DNA of 64,000 nucleotides from Leishmania martiniquensis. Taxonomy: Eukaryota > Euglenozoa > Kinetoplastea > Trypanosomatida > Trypanosomatidae. The notes beneath the pieces were generated by a model. The model saw only the letters and a program-made list of their open reading frames with translations, ran no database searches and was not told the DNA's origin. Position numbers and translations under genes: made by a program. The stretch is taken from positions 355,001 to 419,000 of the forward strand of contig NC_090166.1 in NCBI RefSeq assembly GCF_017916325.1, read 5' to 3'. Below are positions 30,022-41,503 of the stretch, one piece after another. The first letter of the stretch is position 1. Every line of letters begins with the position of its first letter.

Positions 30022-31254
30022 TCTTCGTGACAGATCTGCCAGGAACGAAGCCCAACACTGAACACAAAACGAAGAACGAAGCGATAGAGCGGGAAAGAGG
30101 AAAGAGAAAAGAGGCCGAACACACGTTACCTCCCCCCCGCAACCTCAGCCCTTCCACAGAGAGCTCTCACCAACAGCCGCACAGGCGCAAAGCACGAGCC
30201 AATGAGGAACGCAGAAAAAAAAAACACAGTCGTCGGCGTGTGCCGCTTGGTGAATCAAAGAGAGAAAGTGTGTGTGTGTGTGTGTTTGCGTTTGTCCCTG
30301 TGTTGGTGTGGGTCGATGGGGATATTTCTTTCGAAATCCTTTTCGAACCCGCGCACGCGTTGTATGGGGCACGCGAACGTGACAGAATAGAACAACAATG
30401 AGACAGAGACAAGAGAAACAATTAGAGGTAGAAGAGAGGAATGGGTGATAGCGCACCGTAGTCCACGGAGATGTGCTGTAAAGCAACCAGACAAAGCGCG
30501 CAGCGTTCAACGGCGTACGCTGATGATACGAATTGGGTGAAGGTCTTACGACCACGCGCTCTGGCTGGAGAAGGAAGTGACTCCTCTGGCGCACGAGGGA
30601 GCAGATGGCTTGGTGAGAAAGGGGTGGGTGAAAGCGAATGAGGGAGGAAAAGCAGAGACGAGCAATGAGGGCATCAGAGGGGGCAACGTCATCAGAAAAA
30701 GAGGGGCGCCCGCACCGTCCGACACTCAGGCTATGTAGGTGCAAGCGTGCCACGCCGTACAGTACACTGCGGCGGTACGCAGAGACGTCTTTTGTCCTTT
30801 TTCGACAGAAGAGCAGCAGCACGAAAATCTTTCGTCAAGCAGCACCAGATGTCAGAAAGCTTCGCCTCCATGCGCACCAGTGCCTGAGAGCCATGCAGAC
30901 GCCCCCGCCGCCTACCACATCACACTGCATTGCGTTCTATTTTTTCATGCGTGCGGCTTTTGTTGCACGTGACAAGACACATGGCACCCCGGGAGCAGCC
31001 GTAAGAGGAGCGCGCGGCTATTCAGAGCGTCCGCCGCCTTTCAACGAAAGGAAAATTGAGAAGAGCGTCGAAATGAAGTCCGGCGTCGGGAGCACAGAGA
31101 ACGTCAACGAAGCGCAACGACGAAAGAAATGGATAGAGTGGGGGAGAGAGGGGGGAGGGGGGGAAAGGCGAGCGGGCGGAGCGCTTCCAAGGGAGAAAGA
31201 GACGCCTGGCAGCGCACAGAAAAATGCGTCGTCGTTGTAGCGAAGGACGAAGCC

Positions 31255-31434
31255 GATCAGCACTTCACGCACTGAGCAGGCAGCAAAAAAGAAGTGAGGG
31301 TGCCTCTTACCGATCCACCCGTCCGGGACGCTGTAGCTGATGTAATCCGCACGCCTTCTCTCGTATTCGCTAAAAAGGCACACCAGCAGGAGCGCCGATA
31401 GCAGAGCTGCACGTGTCACCGTGTCTGCAATGCC
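31255..31434 (-). pseudogene. Coding-like fragment, possible gene relic
   Basis: On the minus strand a TGA is followed by about 45 codons with GC3-rich usage, beginning with a hydrophobic run (TRAALLSALLLVCLFSEYE) and continuing RRADYISYSVPDGWIGK. There is no ATG (only a GTG at 31419), and downstream the frame dissolves into low-complexity pyrimidine-derived residues. It could be the decayed start of a membrane or secreted protein, or chance. I cannot name a family. Confidence 0.25.
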
Positions 31435-31993
31435 TCAAAACCAAACAACGCAAGATGAGAGCTTTACGGCCTGGGGCGACAGAAGGGACGCCTCATACAA
31501 AGTACAGATGACTGACCCTATGAATTACAGCCTCCAGGGACGGACACGCCGAACCCCTCGTCGACAGTCACTCCTGCAGCTCAAGCGAACAGGGGAAGGA
31601 AGCAATGAATACAAGGAAGACAGAGGTGCGAAGAGGCGATACGGGGCTTCCCAAAGGCAGCCACAAGCATTTCGTTTGGATCAGAACAACCCAACGCGTA
31701 GCGGTGCCGCAGTGGAGGTGGCCGGCGCACAGTGAACGGGTGGAAAACGACCTCCACAAGCACAAGCCGAGTCCCCTTCCCTCCCCCCACACACACACAA
31801 CAGAAAGAAAAAATCGTTGAATGCCGATCGTATATGCACAGGACGTGTGTGTGTGAGAGAGAGAGACGCTGGCCGGCACCTCTATGACTGCCACCACTCA
31901 ACGACGACGATCACAAACAGACAGCGGTAATGCAATAGAGACCCCTTATCTGCCACAACCCCACGTCACAAGCAAACCCCTTCGCAGACGTCT

Positions 31994-32290
31994 CCGCAGA
32001 CGGCAAGCCACGCCTCACCCGCCCACACATACACCCTCCAGCTGTCTCGCCAAGTCAAGGGTACTCCAAGAACACGCCGCCGGCCCCGGCATCCCGCCGC
32101 GCTCCTCCCGCAGCCTCAGCCCAGGATGAGGCCGACCTCAAGGGGCGCCTCCAGGGCGCAGGCGGGGCGAGGGCCTATGTCGCGCGGCGAGCAGGAGGCA
32201 GTGGAGGTGCATGCCGGCCGAGCCCAAGGAGGCAATGGGCAAGGCTTAGGCAAGCGTCCCCCGGAGGCCATGTGGCCGGCGTAGGCGCCA
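31994..32290 (-). repeat. SIDER-like repeat family 2, copy b (297 bp)
   Basis: Same 297-bp block as 14584-14880, with two differences that I can find (caagtcaagg against caagtcaggg; agcccaagga against aggccaagga). GC-rich sequence of similar style continues to about 32610 and may be more of the element that copy a lacks. Confidence 0.7.
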
Positions 32291-33678
32291 AGCCTCGGCT
32301 CACGCGCACAGCGGGCTCGTGTTTCCGCATCCTTGCGCACACCTCAGCATCAGGCCGCTGTCTAAGGAAAGGGAGGGCTGCTCGTAGCCATCATGCTTCC
32401 CTACCACCGATGGCACCGGGGGCGTCACTGCATCGCCTGCCCGCAGAGCGGGTGCCGCGCACTGGTGTCCCCGTTGGGTGGCCCGGCATCAACAGCAGAA
32501 GCAAAGAGTACTTGAGTCTCAGGCGAGAAGCAGCCGGGTCTGCGCCTCAATGCACGCGTGTCACGCAGCACGACGCAGCACGCGTGGGCAACCGCCGGTG
32601 CGCACACAGAGAGTGAGCCAGAGAGACAGAGGGAGACAGAAACAGGAGGAGAGAGAAGGTGTAGCGTCCGGGGGAGTTCCGCAAAGGATCATCGGTGCCG
32701 CAACATGTGACTCGCCGCCTTGTCGAGGACGCACCGACCGTGGGGCGAGGCATCGCTGCGTGGCGCACATCAGTGGTTCTGTTTCGAGGCGTAATCCCCA
32801 CCCCCTCTCCGTCTCTCCCTCTCAGGAAAGGCCGTCGTGGCAGAAGCGTCGAGGGGAATACAAACGAGAAGCACCTATGTTAAAGAACATAGAACGACGT
32901 TAGGTACGTGCCGTCCACCAGACAGGGGTGGGGGTGGCACTCGCTCATGTGGTGCGTTGCATAAAGACGCTGAGCCATGTGTGTTTGCCATGCACTTTTT
33001 CTCGCTTTCGTGGTAAGCCACTGATATCGCCCGACACGGCACACCGAATGAGCAGAGGAGTTCACCGGGGCGGCGACGACGTATGTGCGCACCAAGAAAA
33101 AGATGACGGGAAGAGATCGGAAGAAGGGGAAGGGTCGCCTGAGACAGCCTCCCTGCTAACGGGCACAAAGAGAGGAGGAGGAGCGCATGCGGCACGGACG
33201 GCGGGCGGCTCTCCTATTCTGTCTCGATCGTCCCTAAACAAACGCCAAAAAGGAAACTCAGTATTTTCGCGTTACGGTGCAAAGAGGTACGCGAACCAAA
33301 TAAAAAAAAAAAGATGCGCCGCTTTAGACACCCGACGAGGGAGACGTTTTCGTGCAGTGATGGCAGTTCGAAGTGGTGTCGGCAAGCGCGGCGAAGGGCA
33401 CGGAGATGAAATCGAGAACGTCTGCCGCTGCGTCGCAACCGCAAGAAACACGTCAAGACGACTCCAAACAGACACCCGCGTGCTCGGAAGCAGTCCCAAA
33501 CTGACGAAGAATCGCAGGAGACGCCTCCTGCCCCGTCGAAAAGCACCAGCGGTTGCGCCAGCCGCCGCAGTCACGTGCATGACAGCAGTCTATAGCCGAA
33601 CAGAAGTGACAAGGATGGCGTACACTACAGGCGCTCAGCACATCACCGAAGGAGTCCCATCGAAGGTTGCCAGCGCGC

Positions 33679-34247
33679 CCCTTTTGTCCGCTGTGCAACG
33701 TGAGCTCGAGCCCCGCTCAGCTCGGCCTCCCCACACACACAAGGCCCGTGCCACGTCGTGAGAGGCTGTACGAGGCAGGCGCGCTAGAGCGGCCAGCCAG
33801 CTCACCCGTTCGAGAGCGGCATCCGAAGCGAGAGCTGCCCGGCACTGCGGCGCACACCGCCTCACAGGCGCTCCCGCGCTGCAGCAACCCGAGCTCGGCA
33901 CCCCTCTCGCGGCGGCTCAGCTTACTCGCACCGGCGGCCAGCAAGTGCCGGCTGAGATGCGCTCCAGCCACGCGGAAGCCTGCCTCGTCACGTGGGCCGT
34001 GCGGGCGGCGTCCCGGGCAGAGGTGACGGCGGCGCAGCGTCGTACAGTGCCTCGTCGCCAGCAGCGGCGTCACACAGCCCTGACATCCACACGTGGCGCT
34101 GGGTGCGTGACATGGTCACCAACGCAAGCGGCTGGGCCCGCGGAGGGGGAGGAGCAGCCAGTCCTTCCTGCACAGAGAGGACAGGCAGTGAGTCCACTGA
34201 GAGGCCACGCGCTGAGGAGTGCGCCCCCATCTCCCGTCATGAGCGAG
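33679..34247 (-). repeat. SIDER-like repeat family 1, copy b (569 bp)
   Basis: Near-perfect direct repeat of 24819-25387 with one difference found. Sharp edges, unrelated flanks. Together with copy a it brackets the 951-aa gene. Confidence 0.75.
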
Positions 34248-34859
34248 GCGGCTTCATGCATCGAGCACAGAAAGAGAGGTGATTGCGTGTGCTTAGGCGG
34301 TGGGAAGAGGAGGAAGAAGCGAACCACGATGAAAGGAGATGCAAGCAGAGGCGCAGAGCGGTGTACTTTGAGAGGGCGAGCGAGAGAGGGCGACAGGCAG
34401 GCCACGCAGGCAACGAGAGCGCACCAACAAGCCCACAAAAGAAGAGAGCAAAAAGGAAAGGAATCGGCACTGTAAAGAGGGACAACAAAAAGGGGGGAAG
34501 TGGCTGAAATGAGCAGCAAACGTGGGTCGGGGCACTATAGTGAGTGTGATCGTGACAAGGCACCCCATCGCACAGAAGATTGGTGCGACAGAGAGAAGGA
34601 GATGACGGGAGATGGTGAGCCGGTGAGGATGGGGTGTACGCCGCATCCAGCGACGAGAAGGCGTACGGGGCTGCCGGGTAAAGAGATGCTCAAAGTAGAA
34701 ACGTATGGGAGACGAAAGAAAAGAGGGCACTCGTAAAGGCGCATCAACCGAACGAGGAGGAGGGGACAGCTGTGTCATCTAAGGGTTCAAGAAGGGCGTC
34801 ACGCGGAGACGCACGTGAGGACAAAAAAAAACAAGAGGAGAATAAAGAAGACGCGTAGT

Positions 34860-35015
34860 GCAGCCTATTGTCTCGTCTGCACTCGAAGAGCCGCGCATCC
34901 TGTGGGTGTGGCAGCTGTTTCGCCATGCCGAGTTCTTCATCAGCCACCCGCCGCCGTGGGGCTGGCAGGAAAGCCATCTACGACATCTGAACCAAATCGA
35001 TGAAAAGGTGCACAG
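34860..35015 (+). pseudogene. Coding-like fragment on the opposite strand, possible relic
   Basis: About 50 plus-strand codons (EEPRILWVWQLFRHAEFF, then SHPPPWGWQESHL) have the strong G/C third-position bias of real genes here, in contrast to the purine-rich DNA around them. They run against the direction of all other genes. There is no ATG at the start, and the frame soon enters a GGGAA repeat. It may be a fragment of a gene moved here, or chance. Family not recognised. Confidence 0.22.
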
Positions 35016-35031
35016 CTGTTTACCGGGGTAC

Positions 35032-35061
35032 GGGGGAAGGAAGGGAAGGGAAGGGAAGGGA
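35032..35061 (+). repeat. (GGGAA)n tract, G-quadruplex candidate
   Basis: Seven G-runs, most of them GGG separated by AA, which meets the usual G-quadruplex pattern of at least four G3 runs with short loops. The transcript would carry the C-rich strand. Confidence 0.7.
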
Positions 35062-38000
35062 GCCATACGCCGGCATCACCGGTGGATTCCGCAAGAATTC
35101 GCTACCTCCCGCGCATCCTTGCACCCCCACGCCCACATGTTACAGCGAAAAAATAGCATGGAGAGGAAGTTCACTGGCTGAACGAGACAAGCGGAGAAAA
35201 AGTGAGGGGAAGCAGCCGAGGCAAAACAAAAACGCTGCCGATGGATGCGCGCGCAGAAAGGCAAAGACTGTGAAAGAGAGCCGGCCCGGGGAGAAGGAGA
35301 GAGAAAGGGAGAGCGGCCAGAGGCAGTTTTGCTAGTGGTGTGATGGTCTCTTCAAAGGCACGCACTCACACAGATACCCACACAGACACACACACACACA
35401 GGAAAAGAGACAGAGGCAGACGTGTATATGCGCATATGTAAATAAATGTGTGTGTGTGTGAAGGGCGAAAGGGAAGGAACGCCTCTGTTCTACAGCCCCC
35501 ATTGCAAATTGGGGGGAAGGGGGGAGGGATGCATTGACCTGTTGTCGATACGTTTGTTAGCCAGCCGAGGAGAACCCACTCGCCTCCCCTCCTCTCTTCT
35601 CCTCCCCAACAAAAGAAGAGCGCCACAGGGCGTAACACACACGGAGAGCTAAACAAAAAGGTGACAAAGGGTGAGGGGGGGGCAAAGAAAAAGGGAAAGG
35701 GGGCACTTCCTCAAAAGCCCTCTTACTCGGTCGACACCGAGAAGACCCCCTCTCGCGCAAAGACAGACGGGGACCTGATACGTACTATCGTCACCCTCTA
35801 TTCGGCCTCTTTCGCTGCTTCTGTTCGGCTGGCTTGCTGCTTCACCAGAGACCATACGACGACGCGAGCAATGGCAGCAGCAAGAAGGTAATCCTGTGAG
35901 CAGTAGCACTTGTCTTCAGAGAGACCGCCCTCGAGTGGGCGGCGTACGCCTTCGCAGATGGGTCGATGCATATAACAACCAGAGAAAAAAAAACAAAAAG
36001 AAGCGCCTCAAAGGTCATACGAAGACAAATTCGGGCGAGGCACTCCCGCCGGCGACCTCAGCACACCCCGGAGCCCGCTGAAGCGAGAAGCGCGTACACA
36101 GGCACACAAGCACACGCAAAAGTGGCGGTGAAAGACGTACGCGAAGGAGCGCAAACATCAGATGAGCGGTGGAAATTCTTCTTCGCATCCACATAGAGAA
36201 GCACATGTGGCACAGAGGACAGGAGGCAAGGCAGATGCGCGTCCTCCATCCATCGGGTAGGTGAAAGCTGCCGTTTCCCTCGTTTTTTTTCCTCTTCGAT
36301 GCAGACGAATCAAGCAAACACTCGCCCCTCTCCCTCTCCTCCTTCCCCCACACACACCCCACACACATACATGTAGTTCGTTTCCTGCTTTGAATGTGTG
36401 TGCGTCTGAGAGGGGAGCTGAAAGGGGGGAGGGAGGGGCGAAAGGACGACGGTTGAATGTAAGGAGAAGCCAAAAGAGAACACACAAGGAATTCAGAGGA
36501 GGGCCGTGAGCATGGCGAAGCACAGCTAACAGGGCAGCCTCCAATGACAGCTGTGATGAGGAGGTGTGCCAAGTGAGGGGGAGGAGAAAGGGAGGGAGGG
36601 GGGGATGTGCCAACGCACCCACACACAAAATCATGGGGAACGCACAGAGCAAGAGAAAAAAGAGCGCGACGAAGAAAAAACTGGCGAATTGGGAACATGT
36701 TCGTCGCCTTCAGCGGTGCTGCCGTATGAAAGGAATGAGAGCGAGCAGAGAGCCTCGGACACTGCAGCAGTGGAGGGATGGGGGTGGGCGGTAGAGAGAG
36801 GAAGAGGGAGGGAGAGAGCCATGTGAAAGAATGTTGAAAAAAAAATTTGGAGGCGGGGCAAGGCGAAAACGGGAGATCGAACATGTGAAATTGGGCAAAT
36901 CCAAACCGTGACGAGAACGAGCACACACACACACACCAATGACGCCACATAGAGGGTGAAGGGGGGCAGGAGAGACATACACACACATGTTCGCCGGCTC
37001 GCTTGAGGGGGTGCCTGTGCAGACGTCTTCACAGAATAGCTCCTTATTATTATTATCCTTCGCGACCGGTGTTCCTCCCCTCTCACAGGCCTTCATAGCA
37101 GCAGCAGCAACGGAGCTGCCGAAGGAAAGTCAGAGAAGCGGGCGACTCGACAGAGTTGAGACTCTCACGATGGCGCCTCCCCCTTCTCCCAATGTGAGCG
37201 GGGCGCACGAGCGAAGCGCAATAGAGAAGGGGGAAAAGAAAAAAAGAAACGATCAGGAACGGCACAGACGAGGGAAAAAAGGAGGAGGAAGACACGCGCG
37301 CACGCACGCCTGACACAGCAGGGCATATATGTGAGGAACAGTAACAGAGCGAAGAGAGGCAGCATGAGAAGATTTCATGACCGGAGGGGGAGTTGGCGAG
37401 AATGGAGGAAAAAAAGGCATCCCCAGTAGAGCCGCTCCCCTCTCCAAAAAGATGCACACACACACATACACACACGCGGAGAGAGGACCCGAAAGACTTC
37501 TCCATACTTCCATCAGGAATGAAAAAGCAACGATGACTGTGAATATCACTGTTAGTGTCCTATCTATCTGTGTGTGTGTGTATGTGTGTGTGTGCGTGTA
37601 ACCCTGACGACACCAGCGTGCACAGCGCTGACGACAGCCGAATGACATGACGCAGCGATACATCTCTTTCTTTCGATAGTTACATCCAACAAAGAAAAGC
37701 GAAAGGGAAAGCAGGAACTTAAAACACAAAGTGACGGCAGCCACCAGCAAAATGAAGACGGCGGTGAAGAAGTGGGGAGGGAGGGAAGGCCGCGGGTGAG
37801 GGTGAATCGAGAACGGAAACAGTGAAGAAGAGCAGACGGTGAGGGCGATATCCTGATGAAAGAAAAAAAAACAGCGAGGGAAAAGGTTGACTACGATGTG
37901 CTATAAAGCCTCCTGCGGGAGAAGGGGAAAGAAAAAAACGGGGGGTGCTACTACACTAACGGGCACCTCACCCTCACCACTGCCACCGCCCTGTGCTGCG

Positions 38001-38710
38001 TGGAAAGGGAGCCATGTCGTACTTAGAGGAGGAGGGACAGCGGGGAGGTGAAGAAAGGGGAATGGGGAGGAAACCATCAGCTGCTGGAGGTCGCCGAGAA
38101 GCCAACATGGACGGAGGGGAAAGCGATCAGCATCACAGGAGGGGGGAAGGGAGACGCAGAGAAAGGAGAAGCTCACCTCATTTCCGCAGCATTCAAGGAG
38201 AGAGCGAATGCGCATGGCGCAGAAAGCAGCAGCACCCTGTCAGGAGAGCCAGCGAATTGAGAAGACAAAAAAGGGGATGTGCCGACTGAGGACAGAAACA
38301 AGCACAACTGCGCAGGCGCACCGCAAAGACGCCCCTTTCGTTGTTGTTGTTTACTTGCTTACGAGGAAGCAGAGGGGAAACGCCCCGATCCACACGCCAC
38401 TCGAAGGAAAGAACACAACGCCATGACCACACACGAGACGATCTGCAGAACCGCCCCTGAATAGGCACGAGAACACAAACCTCAAACAGAAATCAATAGA
38501 ACTCTAGGCAGGACGGGGAAAAGGCGGCACGCGAGGCACAAGAGAAGTGGAATGCATTGCCCCCTCCCCCCACCTCACACACACACACGCAAGACATAGA
38601 GAGAGGGGGGAGAGTGGAAAAAGTACCTCCGCCGGCGTCACGCAGCTGGCCAGTGTCCTGCCACCTCTCTCCTACCCCCGTGACCCTCACTACTCTCTCA
38701 TTTGCAGCAC

Positions 38711-41449
38711 CTATTCGGCGTAACACTGCACGCACTGCTTCGGTGGCAAGCAGCGCCAAAAGAGCTCCGCGTCCGTCGAGCGAAGCACCTCCTGCCGCGT
38801 CGCCTCAGCTGTGGTGAAGAATATGCGTGGGAAGAAGGTAATGTCGCGCCTGCCGCCTCGGCCGCTGTTTCCGCCACCACCGCCACCACCACTGCTGCTG
38901 CTGCCGCTGCCTGCACCTGATGTAGGGCCATAGAGTCGATCGCACAGGCGCGGGTTCGGCGTCGTCGACTCCAGGCACTCTTCTAGGTCCGCGGATGCTG
39001 CACCCAGCACATCACGCGCGCGACCAGCTGCCAGGGCGTAAGTGCTGCGCGTGATGACAGGCTGTACCTCCTCCATCGAGAGACCGATCGCGACGAGCAC
39101 GTTCAGCACGTAGCGATGGAAGTTCTGGTCGCGCCGAAGCAGTGCCTGCGTCTCAGCAGAGGAGGTGCTGGCGGTGTCACCGTTGTTGCTGTTGCTCGCG
39201 GAGGCATTCTTGCATCCCTCGCCCCCCTCATTCTCTTCCTCCCGGATGCTATCCAGCACGGCCTCTAGAAAGCTGGCCGGCGCCCCAAAGCACCCGTAGC
39301 CACCGATCTCCTCGGCCCTGTCGCACAGGTTATCGCCAACGGCCAGCCCTTGCCACCGCTGCGTGTTGTTGCGCCTGTCTGCTTTCTCACTGGCCATCTT
39401 TTGCTGTGGCTGCTGTGGCGGCGGCTGCGACTTCCAAAGGCACACAATGGGGATTTCGTTGCAGCTCATCACAACCGCGTGGATGTGCGGAAGCGCGTCA
39501 CTGAGGTTGCGCTTCATCATGTACAGCAGTGCCATCATGAGGTTGGCGAGCAGGCGCAGCTGCGTGGCGCGCTGGGGAAGTTCTGCAGTGTGGTCACCAG
39601 AGCCCGTCGCCGTTGCCCCACCCGTCACCGCGGCATGGCAATCCAGCAGCTCCACCAAAGAGCGGAGAGTACCCATCGCATCGTAGAAACCCTGTTGCGA
39701 GGTCAAGAAGCAGTGCGCTTGGCTGATAGCCCGCAGCGCCAACTCCCGCCCGCGCTCGAGGACCTCGTCACCGTCTGTGGCAGACCCGGTCAGCATCATG
39801 TTCTGTAGCGCCAGCGACAGCTCATTGCCCACCAAGTCTGAGTGCGTGGGAAGCGCCGTCACATTTGACGGGGGCAGTAGGAGGTCCGGCAAGACGCTTC
39901 CGCCGCGGTCCGAAGACAGAGAGAGCGCCGCTGCAACTGCCTCGAGCGGTGTGGCCGCCGAGTGGGAGTCAAAGGATGCGTGATGCCAATCGGTAGAAGA
40001 CCTTTTGGCCGCAGGTTGACCGGGCACGGGCATGGAGACAGCACCAATGCTGTCGGTTGCTGCGTCGAAAGCGGAGTAGTCGTGGTTCGGCGAGTGTGTC
40101 ATGCGCGGCGTCGTGCTCAGAGACGATGGCACGCCTCGCGCACCAGCGGTGTAGTGCTTCGTGAAGGTCGATGTAATGCCCACCGCGGAGTCGGAGCTCG
40201 CCGAGTCGGAGTCGGCTTTGAGTGCCGCGGCGACAGCGGACAGTGAGGACGGGGCCCAGTGGTGACGATGGGGGGTGTCTGTCGCGGTAGGGGCAGCAGC
40301 GTGGTGCACCGCGGGCCGATACTCCGCACGCGGCGCCGGTGACCCGGACGGCTGAAAGGCTCGCGCGTGAGGACTCAGCCGAGCTGGTGGCCGAGCCGCC
40401 GCGGCGGTCGAGGTTGGCGAGACACTTTTGGAGGACGGGGCTGTCGGTGGGTCCTGCTGCTGTTGCGCCTCTTTCTCCTTGAGGTTGTAGTAGCTCTCAA
40501 GGGCGTCGCCGAGGGTGCGCTTAGCGAAGTTTCCAAGGCCGAATATACATGGGCTGCCTGTCGCGGGGTCGGCGTCGTGAAAGACGCGGTCAACGATGGG
40601 CTGTTTGGCGCTGTTGCACTTAAGCCGCAGCGGCGGGCGCCCAGGTCCGTTGCTGAGCTCCATTCCGCTGCGCCGCATCATGGCCTCGGCACCCGCGGTG
40701 GTAGCGAACTCAACGAAGCCATAGATCCAGTTCTGGTTGTTCGTCGAGTTGCCGCAGATGCGAACGCGCAGATACTCGCCGCACTCGTTGCAGATGGCCC
40801 CCAATTCACTCTGTAGCATGGTCAGCGGCAAAAAGCGCAGGTGCACCGTGCGGGCCAGCAAGTCCGAGGTCGCCGCCTCGCGCTCCACAAGTCGCTGGCG
40901 CTCCTCTTTTGGGAGGGCCTTGAAGTCCTGATGGAGCCGGTTCTGTTTGCGGCTTACGTAGTCGGCGTTCGGGCCGCGGTACGTATACGGGCTGATGCTA
41001 CTCTCGGTGTGCGAGTGCAAGAGGCCGCTCATGCTCGCGTTCATCGGCGGCGGCGGTGGTGGTGGTGGCGGCAAGGATGGAGCGCGATTGGCCGAGGGCG
41101 GCATGTCGTAGCTGGTAGTTTCCGCGCCACAGGAGATCCCGTACATGTGAAAGCGACCTTGGCTACTGAGAGTCGCACCGGTTGTTGCTTGAGCGCCTCC
41201 AGTCGCGGCCCACTCCTCCACTGGATGAAACAATGCCGCTTGCGTGCCGCCGCTGGGGTCAGTAAAGAGAGGTATCGGCGAGTACAGTCCGCGGCGGTAG
41301 TTCGGCTCCATCAGCTTCCTGGGAACGTAATCACCAGCCACTACTTCGAAGGTGTAGGAGTCGATGTCAGACGTGGCACGAGCAGCGGCACTGGCAGAAG
41401 GTAACTCCTCCAGCTTTGCGACAGCGGACGTGGTGAAGTGTGATGTCAT
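38711..41449 (-). CDS. RRM RNA-binding protein, 912 aa
   Basis: The start is the ATG at 41449 (MTSHFTT); upstream only a GTG is available. Residues about 120-140 carry a poly-proline run. One RRM lies at about 198-285: an RNP2-like strand (RTVHLRFLP), then an RNP1-like strand (WIYGFVEFA) and a closing LRLKC. It is followed by Ser/Ala/Pro-rich disordered sequence, a helical region at about 560-700 (LLANLMMALLYMMKRNLSDALPHIH) and a Gly/Ser-rich stretch (SSSSGGGGGGGN, GRGGRR) near the C-terminus. Single-RRM proteins control mRNA fate after transcription in trypanosomatids, where promoters are rarely regulated, so such a role is likely. The exact family and targets are unknown. A frameshifted relative lies upstream at about 49428-49900. 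Confidence 0.85.
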   Translation of the reverse strand: MTSHFTTSAVAKLEELPSASAAARATSDIDSYTFEVVAGDYVPRKLMEPNYRRGLYSPIPLFTDPSGGTQAALFHPVEEWAATGGAQATTGATLSSQGRFHMYGISCGAETTSYDMPPSANRAPSLPPPPPPPPPMNASMSGLLHSHTESSISPYTYRGPNADYVSRKQNRLHQDFKALPKEERQRLVEREAATSDLLARTVHLRFLPLTMLQSELGAICNECGEYLRVRICGNSTNNQNWIYGFVEFATTAGAEAMMRRSGMELSNGPGRPPLRLKCNSAKQPIVDRVFHDADPATGSPCIFGLGNFAKRTLGDALESYYNLKEKEAQQQQDPPTAPSSKSVSPTSTAAAARPPARLSPHARAFQPSGSPAPRAEYRPAVHHAAAPTATDTPHRHHWAPSSLSAVAAALKADSDSASSDSAVGITSTFTKHYTAGARGVPSSLSTTPRMTHSPNHDYSAFDAATDSIGAVSMPVPGQPAAKRSSTDWHHASFDSHSAATPLEAVAAALSLSSDRGGSVLPDLLLPPSNVTALPTHSDLVGNELSLALQNMMLTGSATDGDEVLERGRELALRAISQAHCFLTSQQGFYDAMGTLRSLVELLDCHAAVTGGATATGSGDHTAELPQRATQLRLLANLMMALLYMMKRNLSDALPHIHAVVMSCNEIPIVCLWKSQPPPQQPQQKMASEKADRRNNTQRWQGLAVGDNLCDRAEEIGGYGCFGAPASFLEAVLDSIREEENEGGEGCKNASASNSNNGDTASTSSAETQALLRRDQNFHRYVLNVLVAIGLSMEEVQPVITRSTYALAAGRARDVLGAASADLEECLESTTPNPRLCDRLYGPTSGAGSGSSSSGGGGGGGNSGRGGRRDITFFPRIFFTTAEATRQEVLRSTDAELFWRCLPPKQCVQCYAE

Positions 41450-41450
41450 C

Positions 41451-41503
41451 CTGCGCACGAAAGGTGTGCGGCCCCGCGCGCGTGCGTGAAAAAAGGGCAC
41501 AGA
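41451..41503 (-). promoter_or_regulatory. Candidate trans-splice acceptor for the RRM gene
   Basis: A pyrimidine run (CCCTTTTTTC) on the minus strand is followed by GCGCAG with the AG at 41451-41452, just before the ATG at 41449. If used, the 5'UTR would be essentially absent, so another acceptor upstream is also possible. Confidence 0.3.

Larger units (their letters stand above)
29617..38710. other. Gene-poor interval, 9.1 kb
   Basis: I see no intact gene. Contents in order: (CTG)8 at 29998-30021; a (GT)n run near 30269-30285; a short coding-like minus-strand stretch at about 31255-31434; family-2 repeat copy b at 31994-32290; family-1 repeat copy b at 33679-34247; a short coding-like plus-strand stretch at about 34860-35015; a G-rich pentanucleotide tract at 35032-35061; CA/GT runs near 35383-35460, 36923-36936, 37440-37470 and 38575-38589. 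The plus strand is purine-rich over long stretches, so minus transcripts would be pyrimidine-rich with many possible splice acceptors. Confidence 0.6.

Noticed and set aside
31290..31330. GTAAG...polypyrimidine...CAG resembling a 39-nt cis-intron
   Set aside because: Far shorter than known trypanosomatid introns, and the frame is open with or without removal, so there is no support.
32928..33761. 277-codon plus-strand open frame
   Set aside because: Begins at GTG, Arg/Lys-rich, ends inside the family-1 repeat, and opposes the transcription unit.
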